Assembly: GCF_018603515.1 (NCBI RefSeq)
Contig: NZ_JACATN010000006.1
Location: 62,001 to 126,000, forward strand
Reading direction: 5' to 3'
Length of the DNA stretch: 64,000 bases
DNA from: Zobellia barbeyronii
GTDB lineage: Bacteria; Bacteroidota; Bacteroidia; Flavobacteriales; Flavobacteriaceae
Shown: in pieces, positions 1 through 8,554 of the stretch
Layout: each line of letters opens with the position of its first letter
Numbering within the stretch: position 1 is the first letter of the stretch
Notes under the pieces: generated by a model
What the model was told of the DNA's origin: nothing
Database searches by the model: none
What the model saw: only the letters and a program-made list of their open reading frames with translations
Position numbers and translations under genes: made by a program

Positions 1-2
1 CC

Positions 3-1031
3 CAAAAAGGAACAAGCTTTTTAAATGCTTCAACCAACCAAGATGTTTCTGTTTTACATCATATAGAAGAAACAGGGTTTCATATGTATAATGGTTTAGC
101 TTTCAAAAACAAGGATATTGGTGTACTAGTTGGTGGCGCAGGATTAATAACAAGAATTACCAAAGATGGTGGTAAAACTTGGTTAGAAAATCGTTTTTCT
201 AGATTCGGTAATCCGTTTTATTCTGCAGCATTTTCAGGTGACAACATCTTTGTTATAGGTGATAGTGAATATATTTTTACTTCACCAGATTTAGGAGAAA
301 GCTGGAGTGTTTTCAACACGAAAGACCTCTATGAAAAAAGAGGTTATTTCTTTAACAAATATTACAAAATACGCTTTGTTAACGAGCAAGTTGGTTTTAT
401 TACCGGTTATGGTTACATCAATGGAGAAGAAGAAAGTTTTGCTGTTATTCTAAAAACCGTAGATGCAGGTAAAACTTGGACTACTATTGAATACAAAGGC
501 TTAGAAAAAGAAACAGAAGGAATTTCAGACTTTGTGGCCTTTTCAGAAAAGGAAATCATCGTAGTTACTTTTTCTGGTAGAAGTTATAAAAGTAGCGATG
601 GCGGCATTAATTGGAAACTACTTTTTGAGACAGACAGTGAAGATTTTGTAAACCTCAACTCTATTGCATTCTTAAACCAAAACATTGGCTTAATAGGCGG
701 TCTAGGAGGCGATTTATTCTATACAAATAATGGTGGAAAAGATTGGCGTAAAATTGACATGCCGCAAGACGGCGACGGATATAAAGCTAACATTTCTGAT
801 ATTCTTTTTACCCAAAAATCTGCCCTAATTACTACAAGTATATCTTCAGATTATTACAGAGATACTTTTGTTTACGAACTCAATATTGATGGAACTAATA
901 TAAGACCCTTCTTGACTTCAGAAAATGAAGAGGTATTATTTACAGGTGAGTCATATGGAATTCAGGCTATTGCTGATGAAGTACTTATTTTAGATAGAGA
1001 TAATTTGTATAAAACAGCAATAAACAATTAA
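3..1031 (+). CDS. Asp-box (BNR/YCF48-like) beta-propeller protein, 5' end outside window
   Basis: The reading frame is open from the first bases of the window, so the ATG at 84 is probably internal and the true start lies upstream. At least five Asp-box-like elements are visible (DGGKTW, DLGESW, DAGKTW, DGGINW, GGKDW), spaced 50-70 residues apart. This is the pattern of sialidase-fold or YCF48/HCF136-like beta-propellers. In Bacteroidota such proteins are usually exported scaffold or binding proteins, and no catalytic residues can be assigned. The stop codon lies five bases before the next gene, so it is the first visible member of the long + strand operon. Signal peptide and full length cannot be judged because the N-terminus is missing. 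Confidence 0.8.
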   Translation, partial: QKGTSFLNASTNQDVSVLHHIEETGFHMYNGLAFKNKDIGVLVGGAGLITRITKDGGKTWLENRFSRFGNPFYSAAFSGDNIFVIGDSEYIFTSPDLGESWSVFNTKDLYEKRGYFFNKYYKIRFVNEQVGFITGYGYINGEEESFAVILKTVDAGKTWTTIEYKGLEKETEGISDFVAFSEKEIIVVTFSGRSYKSSDGGINWKLLFETDSEDFVNLNSIAFLNQNIGLIGGLGGDLFYTNNGGKDWRKIDMPQDGDGYKANISDILFTQKSALITTSISSDYYRDTFVYELNIDGTNIRPFLTSENEEVLFTGESYGIQAIADEVLILDRDNLYKTAINN

Positions 1032-1036
1032 GTAAA

Positions 1037-2734
1037 ATGATATTTAAACTAAAAGATATATCATGTAAATTTTTGACAGCCTGTTTTATAGGTGCTTTTT
1101 TTGGTGCTACTAGTTCCATTAATGCTACACCTAAGCCTTCTGAAAACAATCTTAATAGTTTATTAGAAACCATAACCCCAAGCACCCAATTACTTTGGTA
1201 TTCTGGATTTATAGGGGATTACCCGATAAAACTTATGCTAAAAAGGACTCATAATAGAGATGCTTCAGATAGTAGAATCACTGATATTGCTTACGCGTAT
1301 GACAGTCGAAAAGAGTGGATATTTTTAGAGGAACAGTACCAGTTTAAGTCTAATTCCTTTGGCGGTGAAGTAAAAAATGACGGAATCTATGCTAAGGAAA
1401 AATCAGAAGGAAATATAACAGGAAGTTGGAAGGTGCCTTTTAAAATTAATGAAACATTAAATGGTTTATGGTATGATAAGAATGGAAAACCCTTAACGGT
1501 TAAGTTAACACCAATGTACCATAACGTGCCAAGTGGCTATGTTAGGTTTGACTACTACTCAGACCTAGAACCTACCGAAATTACAAAAGGTAATGACGGA
1601 TTAGTCATAGAAATAAAGCGGGATGCCAGGTTATTAAAACAAACAATTTATCTTGATCCTTATAAAGAGGATTTGTATGATACTGTTTATGTAGATTTTA
1701 ACTATGACGGTTATTTAGATTTAGTTTTTGGTAATATCCTTTTTTTATATAATCTTAAGACCGACATATATGAAAAAAGCAAGGCATCTGATAGAGATGA
1801 GTTTCCTGAACTAGATGAACTTTATAATTACGATAGTTACGCCAAGAGTTTTACGGTTCGTGACCTTAGAACTATGACTACGTACATATCTGAAAAGGGA
1901 AAAATATCACCCCATGTTTCAAACTCTTATTTTCATAATGATGACGGAGAAAAAGTCTCATTAGATGAAAAATATGTTAACAGTAAATGGGAAATTTTAA
2001 TCAAGTCAATTGAAAAGATATATGAAAATGATGATGATGTAATTTTTTCAGTGGAAAACTTTGAGCTCGAAATTGATTTAGCTAAATATAATAATCATAT
2101 CTACTTTGATCCAATTTTTTATAACCATACAGGTATTGATTTGGAGTTTAAAGCTAGCGCAAAGTTATTTGTTGAGATAACCGATAGTAATGGCAAAATA
2201 GATGCACATTACTTACATGATGTTTCGTTATTAGGTACAGAAAGTGATATGTTAAATGATAATAAAATGCTTTTTGATGGTAACGAATACATACTTGAAC
2301 ATTGGGATGGTCCAATACCATTCTTTCCAGCAAATTTAAAAAATAGAGAGTATCAATTTCAACTTATTATTAAACATCCATTATTTAAAGAAGTTCGTTC
2401 TAAAAAAGAAATTATTACGCTACCTCTAGACATAAAAAAAGATGAAAACGTTTTACAACTCACAGGAAACATCAATACTCAAGTAAATGGTACTATTCAT
2501 TTTATTTGGACAGAAAGCAAAGTAAAAGCCACCTTCATCAATAGTAAAACCCAACAAAGAATAAAACTTATCGGTACTGTAAATGGCAACAAAGTAAACC
2601 TTGCAGAATACGAAAAAGACGATAAAATAAGTGGCTATTTTGAAGGAATATATAAAGAGGGAGTCTATAGCGGACATTGGTTAAGCACTAATAGAAAAAT
2701 AAGCGTTCCTTTTGAATTTAAAAGCGTAGAGTAA
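1037..2734 (+). CDS. Exported protein with an Asp-rich FG-GAP-like motif, function unknown
   Basis: This 565-aa protein starts with a charged segment and a hydrophobic stretch ending near a small-residue cleavage region (about residues 1-30), which looks like a Sec signal peptide. Around residues 215-235 it has an Asp-rich stretch, DFNYDGYLDLVFG, like calcium-binding FG-GAP repeats found in secreted proteins and in XAC2610-type proteins. The rest is beta-rich with no family I recognise. The C-terminal part (YKEGVYSGHW) faintly echoes the Gly-Trp pattern of the YwqK-type repeats encoded downstream. Gaps of 5 and 1 bases to its neighbours suggest one transcript. Confidence 0.65.
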   Translation: MIFKLKDISCKFLTACFIGAFFGATSSINATPKPSENNLNSLLETITPSTQLLWYSGFIGDYPIKLMLKRTHNRDASDSRITDIAYAYDSRKEWIFLEEQYQFKSNSFGGEVKNDGIYAKEKSEGNITGSWKVPFKINETLNGLWYDKNGKPLTVKLTPMYHNVPSGYVRFDYYSDLEPTEITKGNDGLVIEIKRDARLLKQTIYLDPYKEDLYDTVYVDFNYDGYLDLVFGNILFLYNLKTDIYEKSKASDRDEFPELDELYNYDSYAKSFTVRDLRTMTTYISEKGKISPHVSNSYFHNDDGEKVSLDEKYVNSKWEILIKSIEKIYENDDDVIFSVENFELEIDLAKYNNHIYFDPIFYNHTGIDLEFKASAKLFVEITDSNGKIDAHYLHDVSLLGTESDMLNDNKMLFDGNEYILEHWDGPIPFFPANLKNREYQFQLIIKHPLFKEVRSKKEIITLPLDIKKDENVLQLTGNINTQVNGTIHFIWTESKVKATFINSKTQQRIKLIGTVNGNKVNLAEYEKDDKISGYFEGIYKEGVYSGHWLSTNRKISVPFEFKSVE

Positions 2735-2735
2735 T

Positions 2736-3704
2736 ATGAAATTTATTTTTATTCTTTCTTTCCTTTTGTGTTTTCAACTACATGGTCAAATAAAAACCTA
2801 CTTTAAGAATGGCAATCTCAAAGAAATAAGAATATATAATGAAATCACAAAAAAAGGGCAATGGGAAGAGTATTTTATTACTGGTGCCCCCTACTCCATT
2901 AGCACTATAAATGGAATTAAAAGAGAATACACTCTTTTTTACGAAAATGGAGCGGTAAGAGAACATGGCAATTACACCAATGAACGTAAATCTGGTGAAT
3001 GGTTGAAGTTTGACAAAAATGGCTGCTTAGTTAAAGCAGGTAGTTTCAAAAATGGAGCATATGATGGTAAAATAAGACGCTATCATATGGACAAACCACT
3101 AGCCATTGAACATTACAAAGACCGAAAGAAAACCGGAAAATGGTCGTGGTATAGAAATGGTCAGCTAACTCAAATTAAAAATTATAAAAATGACAAAGCT
3201 CATGGCGCGCATAAATCGTTCTTTGATGATGGCAACTTATCCTATGAGCGCTATTACGCGCATGGTACACCCATAGGCATACATAAAGATTATACAGAAC
3301 TTGGCATCATTAAACATAGAATAATATACGAGAACGGTAGAGAAGTTGAAAAAAGAAATTATTACCCTAATGGCGCTATTAGCCATTTAATCGTTTTTTC
3401 GGCGAATACAAAATTAGAAAAAGGATATCACGAAATTGGTAACAAGCTTAGTCATGAAGGGTCTTGGAGTACTTTAGAAAACATCCATCTGCAAACTGGA
3501 GAATGGAAGTATTTTCACCAAAATGGTAAGCTTCACTACAAAGGCAAATTTATAAATGGAAAACGGAGTGGTAAATGGAAGGGTAAGCATGCCAACGGAA
3601 AAAGAAAATTTAAGGGTGTTTATAAAGATGATGAGAAAATAGGTATTTGGAAGTATTATGTCAAGAACGGAAAACGCAAACCGGAAGAACCAAAACAGAA
3701 ATGA
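2736..3704 (+). CDS. YwqK/MORN-type repeat protein, exported (322 aa)
   Basis: The first 17 residues form a compact Sec signal peptide ending in LHGQ. The rest is built of about ten repeats of 20-24 residues with the consensus YxNGxLkxxxxYkNgkxxGxWkxYyxnG. This is the MORN-like pattern of COG2849, named after Bacillus subtilis YwqK, the partner of the LXG toxin YwqJ. The repeats make an elongated beta structure and have no enzymatic motif. An antitoxin or immunity role is only an inference from the family name, because no toxin is visible here. The stop codon TGA overlaps the ATG of the next gene (ATGA), so translation is probably coupled. Confidence 0.8.
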   Translation: MKFIFILSFLLCFQLHGQIKTYFKNGNLKEIRIYNEITKKGQWEEYFITGAPYSISTINGIKREYTLFYENGAVREHGNYTNERKSGEWLKFDKNGCLVKAGSFKNGAYDGKIRRYHMDKPLAIEHYKDRKKTGKWSWYRNGQLTQIKNYKNDKAHGAHKSFFDDGNLSYERYYAHGTPIGIHKDYTELGIIKHRIIYENGREVEKRNYYPNGAISHLIVFSANTKLEKGYHEIGNKLSHEGSWSTLENIHLQTGEWKYFHQNGKLHYKGKFINGKRSGKWKGKHANGKRKFKGVYKDDEKIGIWKYYVKNGKRKPEEPKQK

Positions 3705-4069
3705 ATTTTAGAACAGAAAATATAGAAATAAGTGGTGAAACTTATAGCGTAAACATTCCTTCTGAAGAAGTTTATTTAAAAGCGAATTATAATAATGCGC
3801 AAGCTGCAAAAACAATTTACACCAACCTTTACAGTGAGTTGAAAGAAAAACTTTCTCTTGAAAAGATTGAATTAATACTCACTTATCAAGAAAATTATAT
3901 AGAAAACCAACAAAGGACAAATCAAGATTTTACGATATTGGATAAGGCGAACATTAAGTTTCTTGAAAAAAGAATACCATCTATAGGACAAAATTTATCT
4001 AAGGATGAAATCTTAGAAATCTTTCATGTAGAATCGTTTTATCTAAAACTTATAAATGTTATTGATTAA
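3701..4069 (+). CDS. Small soluble protein of unknown function
   Basis: I chose the ATG at 3701, giving 122 aa, because it overlaps the previous stop in an ATGA arrangement. An ATG at 3647 in the same frame would give 140 aa but would run 58 bases into the upstream gene. The protein is hydrophilic, has no signal peptide or membrane segment, and is predicted to be mostly helical (LSLEKIELILTYQENYIE). I do not recognise a family. It is the only apparently cytoplasmic member among exported repeat proteins, so a partner or immunity role is conceivable. It overlaps the downstream gene by 14 bases. Confidence 0.6.
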   Translation: MNFRTENIEISGETYSVNIPSEEVYLKANYNNAQAAKTIYTNLYSELKEKLSLEKIELILTYQENYIENQQRTNQDFTILDKANIKFLEKRIPSIGQNLSKDEILEIFHVESFYLKLINVID

Positions 4070-4940
4070 CAAAACGCTCTATCATTTGAAAAAACTAATA
4101 AACATACTATCAAAAAATAAAGAAACGTTTTCCGATGCCAAAAAAACATACTATGAAATAAAAAGAAATAGGGTGTTATATCATTCTGTATATAGAAAAA
4201 CAGAAGATTACCGTTCACCTCATTTCTGCACTGATATAGTGAAAGGAGCTGATAAAGACAGTTTTAAAGAATTAAGCAAAGAGTATGGTATGGATGCTAC
4301 TCATGTTTATTTTAAAATTGAAATAGTGCAACATAGAGACAACGCTACTTTTAAAGTTCTAAACGAATATATCACAGCGGATAAACATGGCGTTTACCAA
4401 CAGAACAATCTAATACCAAATAGTGATGGTTTAAGTTTTAAATTGCTTGGAGCCGGGTATGCAATAGATAACAACAACATCTATTACATTCCCACTAATT
4501 TTTATAGCATTTTAAAAGAGGCTGATAAAAAAACGTTTGAAATCATAAATTCTGGTTTTTTATCTTATGCGAAAGATAAAAAACAGGTGTATTGTAATGA
4601 GCATACTATTAAGGCGGCTGATCCTAGTTCATTCATAGTACTTGATAATTTAAATGGATATTCAAAGGACAACAAACACGTCTTTCATTTTCATGTAAAA
4701 ATGAAAGACGCAAATGTAAATTCTTTTAAGATTTTAAAATATGACCTATCTAAAGACGACACTTTTATATTTTATCGTGGAAAAATCGTAAAGGAAGGTG
4801 ATTACACTTCATTTAAAATGATAGAAGGTAATTCTATGTATGATGCTGAAGATAAGAATCATTATTACAGATTAAATGGAGGTGCCCATGACGATGGAAG
4901 TTTAGGAATATGGTCAAAAGAAGAAAATGAATGGTTATGA
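4056..4940 (+). CDS. DKNYY-type repeat protein, paralog of the next gene but without signal sequence
   Basis: The 294-aa product contains repeats of the form GADKDSFKxL...YxxDxxxVYY, the hallmark of DKNYY-domain proteins of Bacteroidota and Proteobacteria. Several repeats are visible (DKDSFKEL, DKKTFEII, DPSSFIVL, DNKHVFHF), each pairing an Asp-x-x-x-Phe element with a Lys-Asp-Lys/Asn-x-Val-Tyr element. From the motif TYYEIK onward it can be aligned by eye to the next gene along most of its length, so the two are a tandem duplication. Unlike that paralog it begins MLLINKTLYHLKK, with no lipobox and no clear signal peptide. It may be cytoplasmic or may have lost its export signal. Function unknown. 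Confidence 0.7.
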   Translation: MLLINKTLYHLKKLINILSKNKETFSDAKKTYYEIKRNRVLYHSVYRKTEDYRSPHFCTDIVKGADKDSFKELSKEYGMDATHVYFKIEIVQHRDNATFKVLNEYITADKHGVYQQNNLIPNSDGLSFKLLGAGYAIDNNNIYYIPTNFYSILKEADKKTFEIINSGFLSYAKDKKQVYCNEHTIKAADPSSFIVLDNLNGYSKDNKHVFHFHVKMKDANVNSFKILKYDLSKDDTFIFYRGKIVKEGDYTSFKMIEGNSMYDAEDKNHYYRLNGGAHDDGSLGIWSKEENEWL

Positions 4941-5710
4941 AAATTTATAAGCTCATTTTAGTATTGTTATTAGTAGCCTCTTGCTCAGATGCCGATGAAA
5001 CGTATTACGAAATAAAGGGAGATGAAGTCGTGTACCATTCTGTTTATAGACTTGGTCAGGAATACTACACAAAAGCGCATACTTCTATTAAAACTATAGA
5101 AGATGCAGATGCTAAAACCTTTCAGCAACTAACTAAATATTATGGCATAGATAAATCAAGTGTTTTTAATGAAGTTAAGAAACTTGTTAAGCGTGACCCA
5201 GCTACGTTCAAAGTTTTGAAAAAAATGGTGACAGCAGATAAATATGGCGTGTATTATGACAATAACATTATCCCTAACAGTCATGGTTTAAGTTTTAGGT
5301 TTTTAAATAACGACTACGCTTTAGATGACAATCAAGTATATTATCAACCTTCAGATTTCAATAGTGTTGTAACTGGGGCTGACAAAAGCACTTTTTCGGT
5401 AATTGGAGATGAATACAGTGATTATGCAAAAGACAAAAACCAAGTTTATTATAAAGGCTATGTTATTGAAGGTGCCGTAGTTGGTTCGTTTAGCATATTA
5501 AAAAATGATATCTCTAAAGATGGAAAATCTATCTTTTTAAAAAAGGAAAAAATTAAGGAAGCCGACTATAATTCTTTTAAAACTTTAAGATATGAGGAGC
5601 TAAAAGAATACGAGTATAAATTCATTGCCCAAGACCACAACAGTTTTTATAGTGATAATGGTGGCAACATAGCAATAACGAAGAAAACTGAAGTAACAAA
5701 TGAGCATTAA
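4937..5710 (+). CDS. DKNYY-type repeat lipoprotein
   Basis: The ATG at 4937 is preferred over the one six bases upstream because it gives an ATGA overlap with the preceding stop and places MKIYK directly before a hydrophobic stretch. Residues 1-17 end in VASC, a good lipobox, so this is a lipoprotein of 257 aa. It carries about five DKNYY-type repeats (DAKTFQQL, DPATFKVL, DKSTFSVI with following YAxDxNxVYY strands). It is the lipidated paralog of the preceding gene. No catalytic motif is seen. Repeats of this kind are common in lineage-specific expansions and sometimes occur near secreted toxins, but a role here is not established. It overlaps the next gene by 11 bases. Confidence 0.75.
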   Translation: MKIYKLILVLLLVASCSDADETYYEIKGDEVVYHSVYRLGQEYYTKAHTSIKTIEDADAKTFQQLTKYYGIDKSSVFNEVKKLVKRDPATFKVLKKMVTADKYGVYYDNNIIPNSHGLSFRFLNNDYALDDNQVYYQPSDFNSVVTGADKSTFSVIGDEYSDYAKDKNQVYYKGYVIEGAVVGSFSILKNDISKDGKSIFLKKEKIKEADYNSFKTLRYEELKEYEYKFIAQDHNSFYSDNGGNIAITKKTEVTNEH

Positions 5711-8549
5711 GAATCAACTTATCCTAATAGTCATCTTTTGTAGCGCTAACAACCTTATAGCCCAAAAAGACACTCTTTATTTTAATTCGAAGTGGAATCA
5801 AACAGATAAAAATAATGCTGCTTTTTTTAGACTGGTCCCATTAAAGAAAGAAGGTGATTTATATAAAGTGGAAGACTATTATATAAATGGAAATCTGCAG
5901 ATGCAAGGGTACTGGTCTAATATAGAAAATGAGACCCTACACGGCAAAGTTACTTGGTATTTTGAAGACGGAACAAAATCTATAGAATCAGAATATAATA
6001 ATGGTGTTTTAGAAGGTGCAAATACCATTTATAAGGAAGGGGGTCTAGTTAGCTCTAAAGGCATTTATAAGAACAATGAGCCTTACTCAGGTAGTTTTAT
6101 TGTTTACCGTTTGTTACAAACCTATGCCAATGGTGTATTGAATGGCGAAGAAATCAGCTATGCTAAAAATGGCACAATAGCCACCACAGGAATTAATAAG
6201 AACGGCAAACGATTTAGTGGAGAATTCACCAATACCCAAACAGAAAAAACCACCTACAAGGATGGCAGAAATGATGGCATTACAACTTCGTACTACGATT
6301 TAAATTTCACGCAGAAAAAGCAATCTTATGCTGTTGTTAATGGCATAAAAGAAGGCGAAGAAGTTTCCTATTATGAAGATGGAAAAGAAAAAGCTAGAGG
6401 CATCAATAAAGCAGGAATGTCCTATGATGGTTCATTTTACAATGAATATACGCGCAAAATCGCCACTTATAAAGATGGAGGCTTTCATGGTCCGCTCACC
6501 ACTTTTAATGATCAAGGTAAAATAATTTCAGTACGTGAATATAATAATGGTAAGGTTTCAGGTAGGGTAATGAGTACAGGGCTTTTTGAGAATAAAGTAT
6601 GTGAATGTGAGTATAAAGAGCAAGAACCTTTTAATGGAGAGGAATGTAAAGGTTATGATGTTTATAAGTATGTAGATGGTCAATTAGTAAAGTTAACCTC
6701 TTACAGTTCTGAAAATCAAGATGAAAAAATAGAAATTCAGTTTTTTAAAGATAAAAAGAAAACTAAAAAACTCGTCAACCTAAACAGAGAAGCATACGAG
6801 TTAATTTATAAAAATGGCAAGGCATATTCTGGTAAAGATTATGATCGTATATCGGGTAGCTTAACCACTTTTAAAAATGGTACAAAAGAAGGTCCTTTTC
6901 AAATTAATAAGAAGTACAAGGATTATATCGCATCTGGTAATTATAACCAAGGTGTTTACGACGGAAAAATAGAATTCGAGAATTTACAAAGTAAGACAAG
7001 TACATTCTGTACGTACCAGAATGGAAAACCAATTGATGGCACCGCAATATTTAAAGATACCATTGTATCTTATAAAAACGGACTTAAAAACGGATTAGAA
7101 ACTCCTATGCGTGCTTATGGAGCTTATAATTCACCTTTTGATAGTATTAGCAGAAACTATAAAGAAGGTAAGCTACATGGTCAAATTCAATATTTTGAAG
7201 AAAGTGAATTAATTACCGAAGGATTGTACCAAAACAACAAACCTTTTACTGGCGTATTTTATGAATATTCTGGCGGAACCAGTTATACGAGAAAAACCTA
7301 TAACGAAGGCGAGCAATTAAAAGAGGAATATATTGCTCAGAAATTTAAGGCTATCTACGAGTACAAAGACAATAAACTTCAACAAGGAAAATTCTATTTT
7401 AACGAGGAATTAATTGCTGAAGGTGTCTATAAAACAGGCAGTCCGTTTGAAGGTAGTTTTGCCATATTAGAAAAAATTGACAAGAACTATTTCCCTGAGA
7501 AATACACACTTACTCGCTATAAAAAAGGCAAGAAAAATGGGGATGAAACTGTTGTTAATTTTAACGAAAATTCAATAGAAGAGGTAACTCAATATAAAAA
7601 TGGCAAAATCATAAGTAAAGCAATTTTCCTCCCTTTTAAAGATAAAGCTAGCCTCAAAGGCACCTACAAAAACAACATGCCTTTTTCGGGAGATTTTTTA
7701 ACTACCCTAGCTATTAACCTACCAGATACAGAAACAAAAAGTAGCTATCAATCTGTAAGTCATTATGAAAATGGTCAAAAATCTGGACGGGAATATTTTA
7801 CTACAATGGGTTCTAATATGCGGGTGGTACTAGATAGTGTAAGCTATAAAGACGGAAAACCATTTCAGGGCAATCTACTTGAAGTATACAATAGCGATAC
7901 CCTGCAGCACCATTATGAAAATGGAAATTTAGTACAGACTAATATTTATACATGGGGACTAAGCAAAAAACCAGATGCTATAGTCAGGTATACTAACAAA
8001 GGCTATAAAACCTCTAAGGAAAGACCTTCTAGAGACATAACAAGCTATTCTACCGAAGTAATTTATACAGATACCGACCCTAGTGAAGGAACCGCAATTA
8101 TTACCGGTAATGGAAATGAAATGGGCAGATTTTCATTCTCAAAGAAAGGTATTTCTAATGCTTCATTTTCATTTAAGGAATATGACACAAATGTTACCAT
8201 AGAAAGTATTGCCCTAAATAAAATAGCGCTAGTTTTTGACTTAGAAAATATGATTATAAAGTTTGAAAGCACTCTTAAACCTATGACTACTATAAAACCT
8301 AGTGATATTCAAGATTGGTTACGATTATTTTATTTTGGTGATGGTCCGGCAAGTTTTTATTTCGATGGAGAAGAAACACCAATTGCTACATGTATGTACA
8401 AAGAAGGTAGGGAGTACAACGGCGTTACAGCTAACATAAATAAAAATGGCAGCTATAACTATAACTTATATAAGAAAGGCGAATTAGTTGAAGATCAAAA
8501 AAACATAACCAAGCAGCAATTAGTACAACTAATTAACACCAAGCAATAA
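5700..8549 (+). CDS. Giant YwqK/MORN-type repeat protein, exported (949 aa)
   Basis: A signal peptide (about residues 1-21, ending NLIAQ) precedes a protein made almost entirely of YwqK/MORN-like repeats: Tyr-x-Asn/Asp-Gly turns, then Gly-Lys/Glu-x-Tyr strands about every 20-25 residues (YKNGLKNGLE, YKEGKLHGQI, YKDGKPFQGN). The mature N-terminus (KDTLYFNSKW) closely matches that of the following gene, so the two arose by duplication. The length is far beyond the few repeats of B. subtilis YwqK. Only scattered Cys residues are seen, including CECEY near residue 300, which is also conserved as CKCIY in the paralog. Probably a long surface or periplasmic beta scaffold. Function unknown. Confidence 0.78.
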   Translation: MSIKNQLILIVIFCSANNLIAQKDTLYFNSKWNQTDKNNAAFFRLVPLKKEGDLYKVEDYYINGNLQMQGYWSNIENETLHGKVTWYFEDGTKSIESEYNNGVLEGANTIYKEGGLVSSKGIYKNNEPYSGSFIVYRLLQTYANGVLNGEEISYAKNGTIATTGINKNGKRFSGEFTNTQTEKTTYKDGRNDGITTSYYDLNFTQKKQSYAVVNGIKEGEEVSYYEDGKEKARGINKAGMSYDGSFYNEYTRKIATYKDGGFHGPLTTFNDQGKIISVREYNNGKVSGRVMSTGLFENKVCECEYKEQEPFNGEECKGYDVYKYVDGQLVKLTSYSSENQDEKIEIQFFKDKKKTKKLVNLNREAYELIYKNGKAYSGKDYDRISGSLTTFKNGTKEGPFQINKKYKDYIASGNYNQGVYDGKIEFENLQSKTSTFCTYQNGKPIDGTAIFKDTIVSYKNGLKNGLETPMRAYGAYNSPFDSISRNYKEGKLHGQIQYFEESELITEGLYQNNKPFTGVFYEYSGGTSYTRKTYNEGEQLKEEYIAQKFKAIYEYKDNKLQQGKFYFNEELIAEGVYKTGSPFEGSFAILEKIDKNYFPEKYTLTRYKKGKKNGDETVVNFNENSIEEVTQYKNGKIISKAIFLPFKDKASLKGTYKNNMPFSGDFLTTLAINLPDTETKSSYQSVSHYENGQKSGREYFTTMGSNMRVVLDSVSYKDGKPFQGNLLEVYNSDTLQHHYENGNLVQTNIYTWGLSKKPDAIVRYTNKGYKTSKERPSRDITSYSTEVIYTDTDPSEGTAIITGNGNEMGRFSFSKKGISNASFSFKEYDTNVTIESIALNKIALVFDLENMIIKFESTLKPMTTIKPSDIQDWLRLFYFGDGPASFYFDGEETPIATCMYKEGREYNGVTANINKNGSYNYNLYKKGELVEDQKNITKQQLVQLINTKQ

Positions 8550-8554
8550 CTATA

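Noticed and set aside
84-1031. ATG at 84 as the start of the first gene
   Set aside because: The frame stays open to the window edge and the protein begins inside a propeller without a signal peptide, so the gene is truncated on the left.
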